NCBI GenBank assembly: GCA_021372355.1 | Contig: JAJFUQ010000053.1 | Location: forward strand, 1 to 52,271 | DNA: 52,271 nt | Source of the DNA: Nocardiaceae bacterium | Lineage (GTDB): Bacteria; Actinomycetota; Actinomycetes; Mycobacteriales; Mycobacteriaceae | Direction of reading: 5' to 3' | Shown: piece by piece, positions 41,821 through 50,242 of the stretch | How the letters are laid out: each line of letters opens with the position of its first letter | Numbering within the stretch: position 1 is the first letter of the stretch | Translations under genes and position numbers: made by a program | The notes under the pieces: model-generated | Database searches by the model: none | What the model was told of the DNA's origin: nothing | The model's input: only the letters and a program-made list of their open reading frames with translations

Positions 41821-41836
41821 CGCCGCGGGCTAGTCG

Positions 41837-42226
41837 ATGCCAGTACCGATTCTCAAACAGGGCTACTACCTGATCGCGACCGTTCAGGCCGAGCTCTCGG
41901 ACACGGACGCACAGCGGCTCCAGGACGACCTCATGGAGCGGGTGAGTCGCTTCCGCTCACAGGGGATCATCGTCGACGTGACGGCGATCGATGTCATGGA
42001 CTCGTTCGCGGCCCGCGCCCTCCAGACGATCGCGCACATGACGCGACTACGCGGCGCGGACACCGTCATCGTCGGAGTTCAGCCCGACGTCGCGTTCTCG
42101 ATGGTCCAACTCGGGCTGACCTTCAACGACATGTCTCTGGCGCTCGACCTCGAGGAGGGTCTGGCGCTGCTCGACCACCAGCTCTCGAAACGCCGAAGCA
42201 AGGATGTGCGCGACGGTGGACGATGA
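41837..42226 (+). CDS. rsbS: Stressosome scaffold RsbS
   Basis: This 129-residue protein is a single STAS domain. The phosphorylated serine of RsbS aligns with S56 in IDVMDSFAARAL. The start MPVPILKQGYYLIATVQ is characteristic for RsbS. It forms the stressosome core with RsbR and binds RsbT until phosphorylated. The 3' end overlaps rsbT by 23 bases. Confidence 0.92.
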   Translation: MPVPILKQGYYLIATVQAELSDTDAQRLQDDLMERVSRFRSQGIIVDVTAIDVMDSFAARALQTIAHMTRLRGADTVIVGVQPDVAFSMVQLGLTFNDMSLALDLEEGLALLDHQLSKRRSKDVRDGGR

Positions 42227-42626
42227 GCGGACGGATGTGACGGTGGTCGCCGTCGACAGCCCTGACGACATCGTCAAGGCGCGGCAGTCGGGTCGGGAAC
42301 TCGCTACCCGGCTCGGCTTCTCGCTCACTGACGTCACCATGATCGCCACGGCGATTTCCGAAGTCGCCCGGAACATCACGAGCTACGCCGATCGCGGCGA
42401 AATCCACTTCTCGGTCGAGAAGTACGACGGCAGAACCGCATTCGTCGTTCGTGCGCACGACAATGGACCGGGAATCGCGGACGTTTCGCGCGCGCTCGAG
42501 GACGGGTACTCCAGCGGCAAAGGACTGGGCCTCGGCCTGCCGGGCGCCAAACGACTGATGGATCGACTCGAGGTTCACTCTGAAGTCGGCGCCGGGACCG
42601 TCGTCGAAATGTGGAAATGGGTCTGA
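42204..42626 (+). CDS. rsbT: Switch kinase RsbT
   Basis: This 140-residue serine/threonine kinase has the GHKL ATPase motifs ISEVARNITSYADRG (N box), AHDNGPGI (G1) and SSGKGLGLGLPGAKRLMD (G2), all intact. It phosphorylates RsbS and RsbR and, once released, binds the RsbU N-terminal domain. Such a domain exists in the product at 43259. ATG 42204 or GTG 42216 is the start; both are inside rsbS. Confidence 0.93.
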   Translation: MCATVDDERTDVTVVAVDSPDDIVKARQSGRELATRLGFSLTDVTMIATAISEVARNITSYADRGEIHFSVEKYDGRTAFVVRAHDNGPGIADVSRALEDGYSSGKGLGLGLPGAKRLMDRLEVHSEVGAGTVVEMWKWV

Positions 42627-43252
42627 AACTGGTGCAGGAGCAAGGGCGAATCGGTTCCGCCGAATGGGCCGCAGCCGGACGTGCGCTACCCGGGGAGAAC
42701 GTATCGGGCGATCATTTCGTCGCCCTCGACACCGGAGATGGTTCCGCACTGTTCGGGGCCATCGACGGCCTGGGTCACGGAGATGCCGCGTTCGAGGCGG
42801 CACATCGTGCGGCCGCGGTGCTCAGTGAGAACCCGGCGGAGCCGCTCGACGTCCTGATCCTGTTGTGTCACCGGGCATTGGCGAACACCCGCGGGGCTGC
42901 CGTCACGCTGGTGAGCTTCTCGCCGAGTTCGATCTCCTGGATCGGCATCGGCAACGTCCGGGCAAGCCTGGTCGCGGTTGCGCCGGGCGGTCCGACGGTC
43001 CGGGCCACCGCGCTGAACTTCGGCGGAATCGTCGGATACAGCCTCCCGTCGGTCTTCGAAGCCCAGACGATTCCGGTTCGTACCGGCGACCTTCTCGTGA
43101 TCGCCACCGACGGTCTCGGCGCCGACGAGCCGTCCGCGCTCAACCTCGCCAGCCAGACGCGTGAGATCGCCGAAGACCTCGTCGCGACCCGCTCGAAGCC
43201 GACCGATGACTCCCTCGTCCTCGTCGTCCGGCACCGCGGCACACCGCAGTGA
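42611..43252 (+). CDS. RsbX-like PP2C phosphatase
   Basis: This 213-residue protein has a compact SpoIIE/PP2C fold with metal-binding aspartates in GENVSGDHFVAL, FGAIDGLGHGD, IATDGLGAD and TDDSLVLVVRH. In Bacillus, RsbX resets the stressosome by dephosphorylating RsbS and RsbR. Small size, lack of sensor domains and place after rsbT support that role. The GTG at 42611 overlaps rsbT; ATG 42617 is an alternative. Confidence 0.85.
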   Translation: MEMGLKLVQEQGRIGSAEWAAAGRALPGENVSGDHFVALDTGDGSALFGAIDGLGHGDAAFEAAHRAAAVLSENPAEPLDVLILLCHRALANTRGAAVTLVSFSPSSISWIGIGNVRASLVAVAPGGPTVRATALNFGGIVGYSLPSVFEAQTIPVRTGDLLVIATDGLGADEPSALNLASQTREIAEDLVATRSKPTDDSLVLVVRHRGTPQ

Positions 43253-43258
43253 TCAGCC

Positions 43259-45016
43259 ATGCCTGCTAGCAGATTCGCCGCCGCGTACAGCGAAGCTCTG
43301 CGCCGCTACGTTCGCGAACGCAGCGAGGAGACTCTCGAAGCGGGGCACGAACTCGGCAGGCTCTTCCTCGAGGAGGGAATCAGCCTTCTCGAGGTTGCGG
43401 AGACGCACATGCGCTTGCTTGCCGAAGTGCACAAGCAGCCCGGTGGCGAAGAACTCGCGCTGCAGTTCCTCCTGCAGACCTTGGCCGCCCTCGATGTCGC
43501 GACCCGCGGCTTTCTCGACGAGACGCGACAGCACCAGCAACAACGGGCTCGCGCCGACGATCTCGCCGAACGCGACGCGTTCCGCACGGCACTCGTGGAC
43601 TCGCTGCAAGACGGGTTCTTCGTCGCCGATTCGAAGTCCTCCGTCGTCGAGATCAATGCCGCCTTCGGGTCGATCACCGGCTACGGCGCCGAAGGACTTC
43701 CGTTCGACTGGCCCTATCCCTGGGTACCGGAAGACGGTGACGATTCGTACAAGCTCACCGGTCGACGGCTGCTCGCCATCACCCACAAGACCGGCCGGCG
43801 GGTGTGGGTCGCGGTCAACTCGCATCCGGTTCGCGGACCGCACGGGCGCACCGGAACGTACGTCGGAACGATTCGCGACGTCACCGCGGACCAACTCGCC
43901 CGGGCGCGCGAGAAGGCCGATTACCTTCAGGCTCGCGACATCTCGATGACGCTGCAGCGCGCAATGCTGGGCCCGGTCGACCGCCCCGCCGGGTTCGCGT
44001 TCCGGTACGAGCCGGCCGTCTCACCGTTGGAGGTCGGCGGCGACTGGTACGACGTGGTGGCGTTGTCCCGCAACCGAATTGCCGTTGTGACGGGCGATTG
44101 CGTCGGTCGTGGACTCGAAGCCGCGGTCGTGATGTCGCAGCTGCGAAGCGCCAGTCGAGCACTGCTCCTGCAGGACGTTCGACCGGCGGCGGTTCTCGAA
44201 GGGCTCGACGCGGTGGCCGCACGGATCCCCGGTGCCCTCTGCACGACCGTGTGCGTTTCGATCATCGATCCGAGCACCGGCGAGATGTCGATCAGCAGCG
44301 CCGGCCACATGCCGGTGCTGTGGGCCGGCCCCAACGGCGCGTTCGGCGAAATCGTCGGTGGGCGCGGTGTGCCACTCGCCGCCGTTCCCGGCCGCCGTCG
44401 ACCGGACGCCCAGGCCGCCATTCCGCCCGGTGCCACCGTGGTCTGGTACACCGATGGCCTGGTCGAACGACGAGGACTGTCGATCGACGACGGGATCTCG
44501 GATCTCACGGCGATGATCCGCACGTCGGCGAACCGGAAGCCAGACATCCTGGCCGACCGCATTCTGTCGTGGATGCGACCGAGCGTCGGATACGACGACG
44601 ACATCGCGATGGTCGTCTACCGGCAGCCCCCGCTGCCACTGGCTCTGGACCTCGCGGCGACCCCGGACAGCCTCGCCACGATCCGGCAGGAGCTGTCGAA
44701 ATGGCTTCGCCTCGGCGGTGTGGAGACAGCCAAGATCAGCGACATCGTGCTGGCGGTCGCCGAAGCCGCGACGAATGCCATCGAGCACGCGTACCGCAAC
44801 GTCGACTCGGGCCGCGTCGACATCAAGGCCTCCGTCGAAAATCACGACGTCGTCATTGTCACTCGGGACGCAGGTTCCTGGCAGCCCCCCGCGGCGGATT
44901 CCGGTCAGCGCGGACGCGGAATTTCACTGATTCGAGCACTGACCGACGAGACCGACATTTCGAGCGACGGCGACGGGACCGTCGTCACGATGCGGGTCCA
45001 CGGCGCACTCGCCTGA
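43259..45016 (+). CDS. RsbU-type PP2C phosphatase with PAS domain fused to RsbW-like kinase
   Basis: This 585-residue protein has four domains. Residues 1-90 match the RsbU N-terminal domain that binds RsbT (RFAAAYSEALRRYV, LELGRLFLEEG-like helices). About 105-215 is a PAS fold. About 230-445 is a SpoIIE phosphatase (GGDWYDVVAL, GDCVGRGLEAA, YTDGLVERRG, DDDIAMVVY). About 460-585 is a GHKL kinase (EAATNAIEHAYRN, DAGSW, RGRGISLIRAL). It should dephosphorylate and also rephosphorylate the STAS antagonist, and the kinase may itself bind a sigma factor. M. tuberculosis Rv1364c has a similar PAS-phosphatase-kinase-STAS chain; here the STAS protein is separate at 40377. It starts 6 bases after the RsbX-like gene. 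Confidence 0.9.
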   Translation: MPASRFAAAYSEALRRYVRERSEETLEAGHELGRLFLEEGISLLEVAETHMRLLAEVHKQPGGEELALQFLLQTLAALDVATRGFLDETRQHQQQRARADDLAERDAFRTALVDSLQDGFFVADSKSSVVEINAAFGSITGYGAEGLPFDWPYPWVPEDGDDSYKLTGRRLLAITHKTGRRVWVAVNSHPVRGPHGRTGTYVGTIRDVTADQLARAREKADYLQARDISMTLQRAMLGPVDRPAGFAFRYEPAVSPLEVGGDWYDVVALSRNRIAVVTGDCVGRGLEAAVVMSQLRSASRALLLQDVRPAAVLEGLDAVAARIPGALCTTVCVSIIDPSTGEMSISSAGHMPVLWAGPNGAFGEIVGGRGVPLAAVPGRRRPDAQAAIPPGATVVWYTDGLVERRGLSIDDGISDLTAMIRTSANRKPDILADRILSWMRPSVGYDDDIAMVVYRQPPLPLALDLAATPDSLATIRQELSKWLRLGGVETAKISDIVLAVAEAATNAIEHAYRNVDSGRVDIKASVENHDVVIVTRDAGSWQPPAADSGQRGRGISLIRALTDETDISSDGDGTVVTMRVHGALA

Positions 45017-45138
45017 CCTGCTGACACGGCGATAAGCAGGCCTCCCTCACCGTGTGACGGCTGAGCAAAATGCGATAGCCGTTGCGTACTGCGCAATTTG
45101 GCTAGAAGAGTGCAATAGCGACACAGTTGCGGCTACGG

Positions 45139-45176
45139 TTTTAGGTGTAGAGGGCTAAACTTCGCCTCACCTAAAA
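45139..45176. promoter_or_regulatory. DtxR-like inverted repeat upstream of the multicopper oxidase
   Basis: TTTTAGGTG (45139-45147) and CACCTAAAA (45168-45176) are perfect inverted 9-mers 20 bases apart. Each contains the TTAGGT half-site of DtxR/IdeR/MntR boxes, and the right copy overlaps TAAAAT (45172-45177), a fair -10 element. The spacing is wider than one 19-bp box, so it may be two half-occupied boxes. Regulation by metal (Fe or Mn) is inference. The whole gap 45017-45249 holds no gene other than the tiny leader at 45233. Confidence 0.5.
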
Positions 45177-45232
45177 TGAAACTTGTGGCGACCGAAGAAA
45201 TGGGTTCTAGTGGGCCCATAGGAGGTGCGGTA

Positions 45233-45253
45233 ATGCGAGGCCGATACCAATGA
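45233..45253 (+). CDS. Possible 6-residue leader peptide (MRGRYQ)
   Basis: A perfect AGGAGGTG (45220-45227) lies 5 bases before ATG 45233, and the tiny frame ends with a TGA that overlaps the oxidase ATG as ATGA. Ribosomes ending the leader could restart on the oxidase gene. The oxidase has only a weaker GAGG 9 bases upstream of its own ATG. Two of six residues are arginine. Confidence 0.4.
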   Translation: MRGRYQ

Positions 45254-46287
45254 CAGCTGATTCGAACCCCGGCCCGACTCGGCGCGGATTCCTGGCCGGT
45301 GGCGCACTGCTCGGAGTAGCGGGCGCCACGTTCGGAGCGCGGCAGCTGGCCGGCGCAGCACCTCTCCATTCCGAAGAACCGCACGCCCACGGCGTGATGT
45401 CCGGTGCGACGTTCCGCGGCAGCGGAGTCGTCGACCCGGCCGTCAATGGATTCGACCCGATGGCCATCCTGCGTGACTTCGACCGAGGCCGCCGGAGCAC
45501 GCTCCCGAACGGCCAGACGTTGCGTGAATGGACCATCACCGCGACCGACAAAGACATCGAGATCGCGCCGGGTGTGAAGTTCCCGTCATGGCTCTTCAAC
45601 AACCGCACGCCGGGACCGACGCTGCGTGCCACCGAAGGTGACCGCCTGCGCATCCGGTTCATCAACAACTCGAAGCACCCGCACACGATGCATTTCCATG
45701 GCATTCACGCCTCGGAGATGGATGGCGTGCCAGGGATCGGCGCCGGTCTCGTCGCGCCCGGCAGCGAGACGACCTACGAGTTCGACGCCGAGCCGTTCGG
45801 CTTCCACCTGTACCACTGCCACGCGAATCCGCTCGCCGAGCACATCGCCCGCGGCATGTACGCCGGCTTCGTCATCGATCCGCCAGACGGTCGTCCGGAC
45901 GCCGATGAGATGGTCATGATCCAGAACGGCTGGAACACGACGTTCGACGGCGAGGGCAACCAGATGTACGCCGTGAACGCGATCCCGTTCCACTACATGT
46001 ACAAGCCGATTCAGGTGAAGCGAAACAAGCTCGTCCGGATCTACCTCGGCAACATGCTCGAGTACGACCCGATCAACAGCTTTCATTTGCACGCGAACTT
46101 CTTCAAGTACTACCCGACCGGCACGAGCCTGGTGCACTCCGAGTTCACCGACACGATCATCCAGGGACAGGGCCAGCGCGGAATCCTCGAGGTCACGTTC
46201 CCCTTCGTTGGCAAGTACATGTTCCATGCACACAAGTCCGAGTTCGCTGACCTCGGCTGGATGGGCTTCTTCGAGGTGACCGAATGA
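45250..46287 (+). CDS. Tat-exported two-domain multicopper oxidase
   Basis: This 345-residue enzyme has a Tat signal (TRRGFLAGGALLGVAGA, 10-26). Two cupredoxin domains follow. Domain 1 holds the type 1 copper (H145, C190, H198, M203) and half of the trinuclear centre (H148, H150, H189, H191). Domain 2 lacks the type 1 cysteine but gives H279, H281, H326 and H328. That is the layout of type-B two-domain laccases, which work as trimers. It probably oxidises metal ions such as Mn(II), Fe(II) or Cu(I), or phenols, outside the membrane. The next gene starts within its stop (ATGA). Confidence 0.92.
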   Translation: MTADSNPGPTRRGFLAGGALLGVAGATFGARQLAGAAPLHSEEPHAHGVMSGATFRGSGVVDPAVNGFDPMAILRDFDRGRRSTLPNGQTLREWTITATDKDIEIAPGVKFPSWLFNNRTPGPTLRATEGDRLRIRFINNSKHPHTMHFHGIHASEMDGVPGIGAGLVAPGSETTYEFDAEPFGFHLYHCHANPLAEHIARGMYAGFVIDPPDGRPDADEMVMIQNGWNTTFDGEGNQMYAVNAIPFHYMYKPIQVKRNKLVRIYLGNMLEYDPINSFHLHANFFKYYPTGTSLVHSEFTDTIIQGQGQRGILEVTFPFVGKYMFHAHKSEFADLGWMGFFEVTE

Positions 46288-46970
46288 CCGAGACAAAGCT
46301 GGACGACCCGTTCGAAGAAGCCACCGAATCCGTCGACGCGGTGTTCGCGAGCCGACCGTCGTGGCTGATCGCCGTGATCGCCGGCCTCCTCGTCGGCACG
46401 CTGGCCATCCTAACCGGTGTCTTCGGAGCCGCCCTGCACTCGAAGAGCACCGCTGCGGCAGCGACACCGGCCGCCGAAGTCGCAACGATCGAGGCGAAGA
46501 ACACCTCGTTCTCCCCGAGCACCATCGAGATGGACCTGAAGAACAACGGCGACAAGCCGATCAGCGTTGCGCAGCTGTTCATTCAGGACCAGTACACCAA
46601 CTTCGAGGGCGCCGAAGATCCGATCGCGGCAGGTTCGTCCGCGCACGTGATCATCGACTATCCGTGGATCGAGGGCCACCCGTACGCGCTGGCGTTCGTT
46701 CTGGGCGATGGCGCGCTCTTCGAGACCGAGGTCACGGCCGGTGAGGTCACCGCCGAAGGCGAGGCCGCTCCGGCGCCGACGACGACCCCGTCCGAGGTGT
46801 GGTGGCTGTTCGCCATCGCGGCTGTCGCGGCCGCGGCTGTCGTCGGTTTCGGCATCCCGGCACTGCGGAAGTCGGGGGCGGACGCCACCCGGGCCATCCT
46901 CGGAGTGTCGGCTGGCCTGCTCGCGGCGACCGCTGTCATCGCGACGTACTTCGCGGTCATCAACCTCTAG
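46284..46970 (+). CDS. Membrane protein partner of the multicopper oxidase
   Basis: This 228-residue protein has a cytosolic start, a membrane helix (about 32-55), an outside beta-rich domain (65-155: ATIEAKNTSFSPSTIEMDLKN, SVAQLFIQDQYTNF) and two C-terminal helices (about 170-190 and 207-227). The outside domain and place resemble the N-terminal part of ZIP-type metal permeases that accompany multicopper oxidases in other bacteria, but the permease helices are missing, so it may be a shortened relative. Metal delivery or anchoring of the oxidase is a guess. Coupled to the oxidase gene by ATGA. Confidence 0.65.
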   Translation: MTETKLDDPFEEATESVDAVFASRPSWLIAVIAGLLVGTLAILTGVFGAALHSKSTAAAATPAAEVATIEAKNTSFSPSTIEMDLKNNGDKPISVAQLFIQDQYTNFEGAEDPIAAGSSAHVIIDYPWIEGHPYALAFVLGDGALFETEVTAGEVTAEGEAAPAPTTTPSEVWWLFAIAAVAAAAVVGFGIPALRKSGADATRAILGVSAGLLAATAVIATYFAVINL

Positions 46971-46983
46971 AACAACCCTCTGA

Positions 46984-47018
46984 CCTGCAGGGCCTGGCGT
47001 GATGCCGGGCCCTGCAGG
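46984..47018 (+). terminator. Terminator-like hairpin after the oxidase unit
   Basis: CCTGCAGGGCC (46984-46994) and GGCCCTGCAGG (47008-47018) form an 11-bp stem 14 bases after the stop, extended by GGC/GCC inside the loop. Only CGTTCT follows, so it is a stem without a clear T-run. Confidence 0.55.
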
Positions 47019-47062
47019 CGTTCTAACGGCACCCGAGTTCTCATACACCTAAGATTTCGAAC

Positions 47063-47749
47063 GTGGAGACCTCAGAGCAGAGCACCGAGCCGGCGCCGAC
47101 GGTACCGACGAAGACGAACTACATCTCGTATGAGCAGTTCGGCCGGGCTTTCGTGGAATACGCGGTGACCGCGGACAAGGTACGCGACTCGGTTGGCGAC
47201 CTGTCGGGCCGTTCGTTCCAGTTCGGTCCGCTGCCGGTCGGACCGGGTGGCCTCGCGAAGGTCGACGCGGACGTCACGCTCGGCGACGTCGCGGTGCATC
47301 GCAAGCTGGGCCGGGAGATGCAGTTCGATGTCGCCATCCCGATCAAGGTGTTGCTCAAGATCAACCTGACGCTCGACTCCAGCAAGTTCGACGTCGACGG
47401 CGACATCCACATTCGCCTTCGGGTACGCGCTGCCTCGCCGTTGCGAATCCTCATCGAGATCGAGAAGCCGCGAACGCGGGACGTGCAGATCGTGGTGCAG
47501 CACGAGGGCACACGGGCCGCACTGCTGCGGATCTTCGCGGCCGTCGATCATCAGATCAAGAAGTTCATCGTCAAATACATCACCGACGAAGTGAACAAGC
47601 CGGAAATCCAGCGGAACCTCGAGATCGACCTGACGCACCACGTCGACGGGGCCTGGGGCGCGATCTCGGGCTCGCCTTCCCTGCAGCTCAACGACGATGA
47701 ATCTCAAGATGATCCCGATTCGCCGGAAGTGGTGGCGGGGCTGTCCTAG
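47063..47749 (+). CDS. Conserved-looking protein of unknown function
   Basis: I do not recognise this 228-residue protein. It has no signal peptide or membrane helix. The central part (60-190) alternates hydrophobic and charged residues as in a long beta-sheet (KVLLKINLTLDSSKFDVDG, IHIRLRVRA, LRILIEIEKPRTRDVQI), followed by an amphipathic helix (LLRIFAAVDHQIKKFIVKY). This recalls lipid-binding tubular folds, without a firm match. The tail is acidic. The start is GTG. It stands alone between two hairpins. Confidence 0.65.
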   Translation: METSEQSTEPAPTVPTKTNYISYEQFGRAFVEYAVTADKVRDSVGDLSGRSFQFGPLPVGPGGLAKVDADVTLGDVAVHRKLGREMQFDVAIPIKVLLKINLTLDSSKFDVDGDIHIRLRVRAASPLRILIEIEKPRTRDVQIVVQHEGTRAALLRIFAAVDHQIKKFIVKYITDEVNKPEIQRNLEIDLTHHVDGAWGAISGSPSLQLNDDESQDDPDSPEVVAGLS

Positions 47750-47819
47750 TCGGAGTAAATCTGGCACTACCTGCGCCAATGGTGGCGCGGCATCAGTAGT
47801 CACAAAGAGGTGATGTCAG

Positions 47820-49031
47820 ATGCAGATGGTCCTTCCCATGGGTGTGCACGGCCATGCCGACGCCCGGTTCGCCACGCCTGTCCGCCAATTCGGCCGTCTC
47901 TTTGCCGGTCATCGCGGCGGCGGCGCACTCGCAATCTACGAACACGGCACACCCGTCGTCGACATCTGGTCTGGCGTCGCCGACCATCGCGGCCGAACGC
48001 AATGGGACAGCAACACCGCGGCGGTCCCGTTCTCCGCCACCAAGGGTGTCGCCGCGACCGTTCTGCACCGTCTTGCGGACCGCGGACTTCTCGACTACGA
48101 CGCCCCGATCGCCGAGTACTGGCCGGAATTCGGCGTCAACGGCAAGCGGCACATCACCACCCGGATGGTCCTGACCCATCAGGCCGGCCTGGCGCTCATG
48201 ACCGGTGTCGCATCGAATCTCGAGGAGATGCTCGATCACCGCCTCATGGAGCAGCGCCTCGCCGCGGCGAAGTCCACCCACCATTTCGGCACGTCCGCGT
48301 ATCACTCGCTCACGTACGGCTGGCTGTGCTCGGGCATCGCGCGCGCGATCACCGGAAAGGGCATGGCGGAACTGTTCCGCACCGAAATCGCGGAACCGAT
48401 CGACGACGACGGCATCCACTTGGGCAGACCGCCCGCGGACTCCCCCACAAATGTTTCTCAGTTCGTGGGAAAGGTAGCGTTCGCCGGGCCGGTCGGACAG
48501 ACCGCCATGGCCGCCGCGCGGCGCCTCCCCGGCCCGGTGGGCGGCTTCTTGAACACCGTCTACGTCCCACACTTCGAGGCGCTCATCCGCGGCACGACTC
48601 CCCCGATTCTGCGTTCGGAGATGCCGGCCGCGAACGGCGTCCTCACCGCACGAGCGCTCGGCAAGATGTACAGCGCTTACGCCTGCAACGGTGAGACCGC
48701 CGGCGGCCGTCTGCTGTCCGCATCGACCGTCCGCGACGTCACGCAGGTGCAGCAGCGCTCGCTCGACAAGACGCTGTTCCTGCCGATGAACTGGCGACTG
48801 GGACTCCACTCGTTCCACTTCGCCGGAGTCCCGAAGGGCTTCGGACACATCGGTTTCGCCGGCTCGGGCGGGTGGGCGGACCCGAGCACCGGGCTGTCCG
48901 TCGGCTTTGTGCACAACCGGATCGGGGAAGCGCGGTACTTCGCATACGACCAGACGATTCTGTTCTGGTTGTCGCCGTCGATCGTGCAAGCGGCGAAGTC
49001 ACGCCCGAGAGTTCTGCAGCGCTCCGCGTGA
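47820..49031 (+). CDS. Serine hydrolase, beta-lactamase/EstB-like family
   Basis: This 403-residue protein belongs to the class C beta-lactamase-like esterases. The SxxK nucleophile motif is FSATKGVAA near residue 73, the tyrosine motif region is AYHSLTYGWL near 160, and HIGFAGSGGW near 340 takes the place of the KTG box. Mycobacterial relatives are lipases or esterases (LipE/LipL type) rather than true beta-lactamases. No signal peptide is seen, so it is probably cytosolic. AGAGG lies 9 bases before the ATG. The stop overlaps the convergent MFS gene by 33 bases. Confidence 0.9.
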   Translation: MQMVLPMGVHGHADARFATPVRQFGRLFAGHRGGGALAIYEHGTPVVDIWSGVADHRGRTQWDSNTAAVPFSATKGVAATVLHRLADRGLLDYDAPIAEYWPEFGVNGKRHITTRMVLTHQAGLALMTGVASNLEEMLDHRLMEQRLAAAKSTHHFGTSAYHSLTYGWLCSGIARAITGKGMAELFRTEIAEPIDDDGIHLGRPPADSPTNVSQFVGKVAFAGPVGQTAMAAARRLPGPVGGFLNTVYVPHFEALIRGTTPPILRSEMPAANGVLTARALGKMYSAYACNGETAGGRLLSASTVRDVTQVQQRSLDKTLFLPMNWRLGLHSFHFAGVPKGFGHIGFAGSGGWADPSTGLSVGFVHNRIGEARYFAYDQTILFWLSPSIVQAAKSRPRVLQRSA

Positions 49032-50225
49032 GGTGATGGCGAGTGCGCTGAGCACCGCGATGACCGCTCCGCCGGCCGAGAGCACGGCGTAGCCGACGTC
49101 GGCCACGATCGGCCCGGACCCGAAGGCAGCACCCGCGCCGGAGATGGCGATCACCATGTCGAGTCGACCCTGGATTCGGGCTCGAACATCGGGTGGCGTC
49201 GACTGCGCGACCATCGTCGTGCCGGCGATGAGGCCCAGGTTCCAGCCGAGACCGAGGAGAACGAGGGCGAGCGCGATCCCTGCGACCGACGTCGGTGGCA
49301 CCAGCGCGGCAACCAGTCCCGCCGCGGTCAGCACCACCGCGCTGAGATACGCGAGCCGTTGTGCACCCCAACGATCGACGAAGTATCCGCTCAACGGTGA
49401 CGGCAGATACATGGCGGCGATGTGGAGGCCGATGACAAATCCCGTGGTGCCGAGTCCGTGATGATGATCCTGCAGGTAGATCGGCGTCATCGTCATGATC
49501 GCGACCATGATGAGCTGCGCGGACGCCATGACGATCGCACCCGTACGAAGTCCGGCTCTCGAGGTGGCGACGACCACGCCACCGACGTCGGCGCCGAGGC
49601 TCAGCTCGCGTGATCGAAGGAGCGGGTCCGGTCGAAGGGCGACCGCGAGAACAATGGCGCCGAGCCCATACGCGGCGCCCGACAGCAGAAACGGCCCGGA
49701 GAGTTCCGGCAAACCGATCCGCTCGGCAAACACGCCCATTACCGAGACGAGATTGGGCCCGGCCACCGCCCCGAAGGTCGTCGCCACGAGCACGGTGCTG
49801 ATGGCTCGCCCCTTACGGCTTGGTTCGGCGAGGTCGGCGCCCGCATAGCGAGCTTGGAGGTTCGCTGCAGTACCCGCCCCATAGACGGTGAAGCTCGCGA
49901 AGAACAGGAACGCACTACCGATCACGGCGGCGAGCACGACACCGAACGCACCGATGGCGCCGCCCGCATATCCGAGCACGAGACCGCGCCGACGGCCCGA
50001 CGCCTGCGAGATGTTTCCGATCAGGATCGCGGCCGTCGCCGACCCGACGGTGATGAAGGCACCGGGCAGTCCCGCCCAACCGGCGGAACCGAACATCTGT
50101 TGCGCGAGCAATGCGCCGACCGTGACACCGGCGGCCAGACCTGCGCCACTGAACATCTGGGCGATCACCAAGACGACGAGAATCCGCCGCTGTTCGGGTG
50201 CTTCAACGCGAGATGTCACTGACAC
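48999..50225 (-). CDS. Major facilitator superfamily transporter
   Basis: This 408-residue protein has about twelve membrane helices in two halves. The loop after helix 2 has GNISQASGRRRGLVLGY, a form of the MFS motif A, and YFVDRWGAQRLAYLSAV repeats it in the second half. It is probably a proton-driven drug or metabolite exporter; the substrate is unknown. The start is GTG. Only 17 bases separate it from the divergent polymerase gene, so the promoters must overlap. Confidence 0.9.
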   Translation of the reverse strand: MSVTSRVEAPEQRRILVVLVIAQMFSGAGLAAGVTVGALLAQQMFGSAGWAGLPGAFITVGSATAAILIGNISQASGRRRGLVLGYAGGAIGAFGVVLAAVIGSAFLFFASFTVYGAGTAANLQARYAGADLAEPSRKGRAISTVLVATTFGAVAGPNLVSVMGVFAERIGLPELSGPFLLSGAAYGLGAIVLAVALRPDPLLRSRELSLGADVGGVVVATSRAGLRTGAIVMASAQLIMVAIMTMTPIYLQDHHHGLGTTGFVIGLHIAAMYLPSPLSGYFVDRWGAQRLAYLSAVVLTAAGLVAALVPPTSVAGIALALVLLGLGWNLGLIAGTTMVAQSTPPDVRARIQGRLDMVIAISGAGAAFGSGPIVADVGYAVLSAGGAVIAVLSALAITSRGALQNSRA

Positions 50226-50242
50226 TCCCTATCGTTGGACAC

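Noticed and set aside
45017..45230. Small gene in the 233-bp gap before the oxidase
   Set aside because: No frame with a start, ribosome site and protein-like composition was seen apart from the 6-codon leader at 45233.
47793..48989. 398-codon open frame opposite the serine hydrolase
   Set aside because: The plus-strand frame has SxxK and other family motifs, and the minus frame has none.
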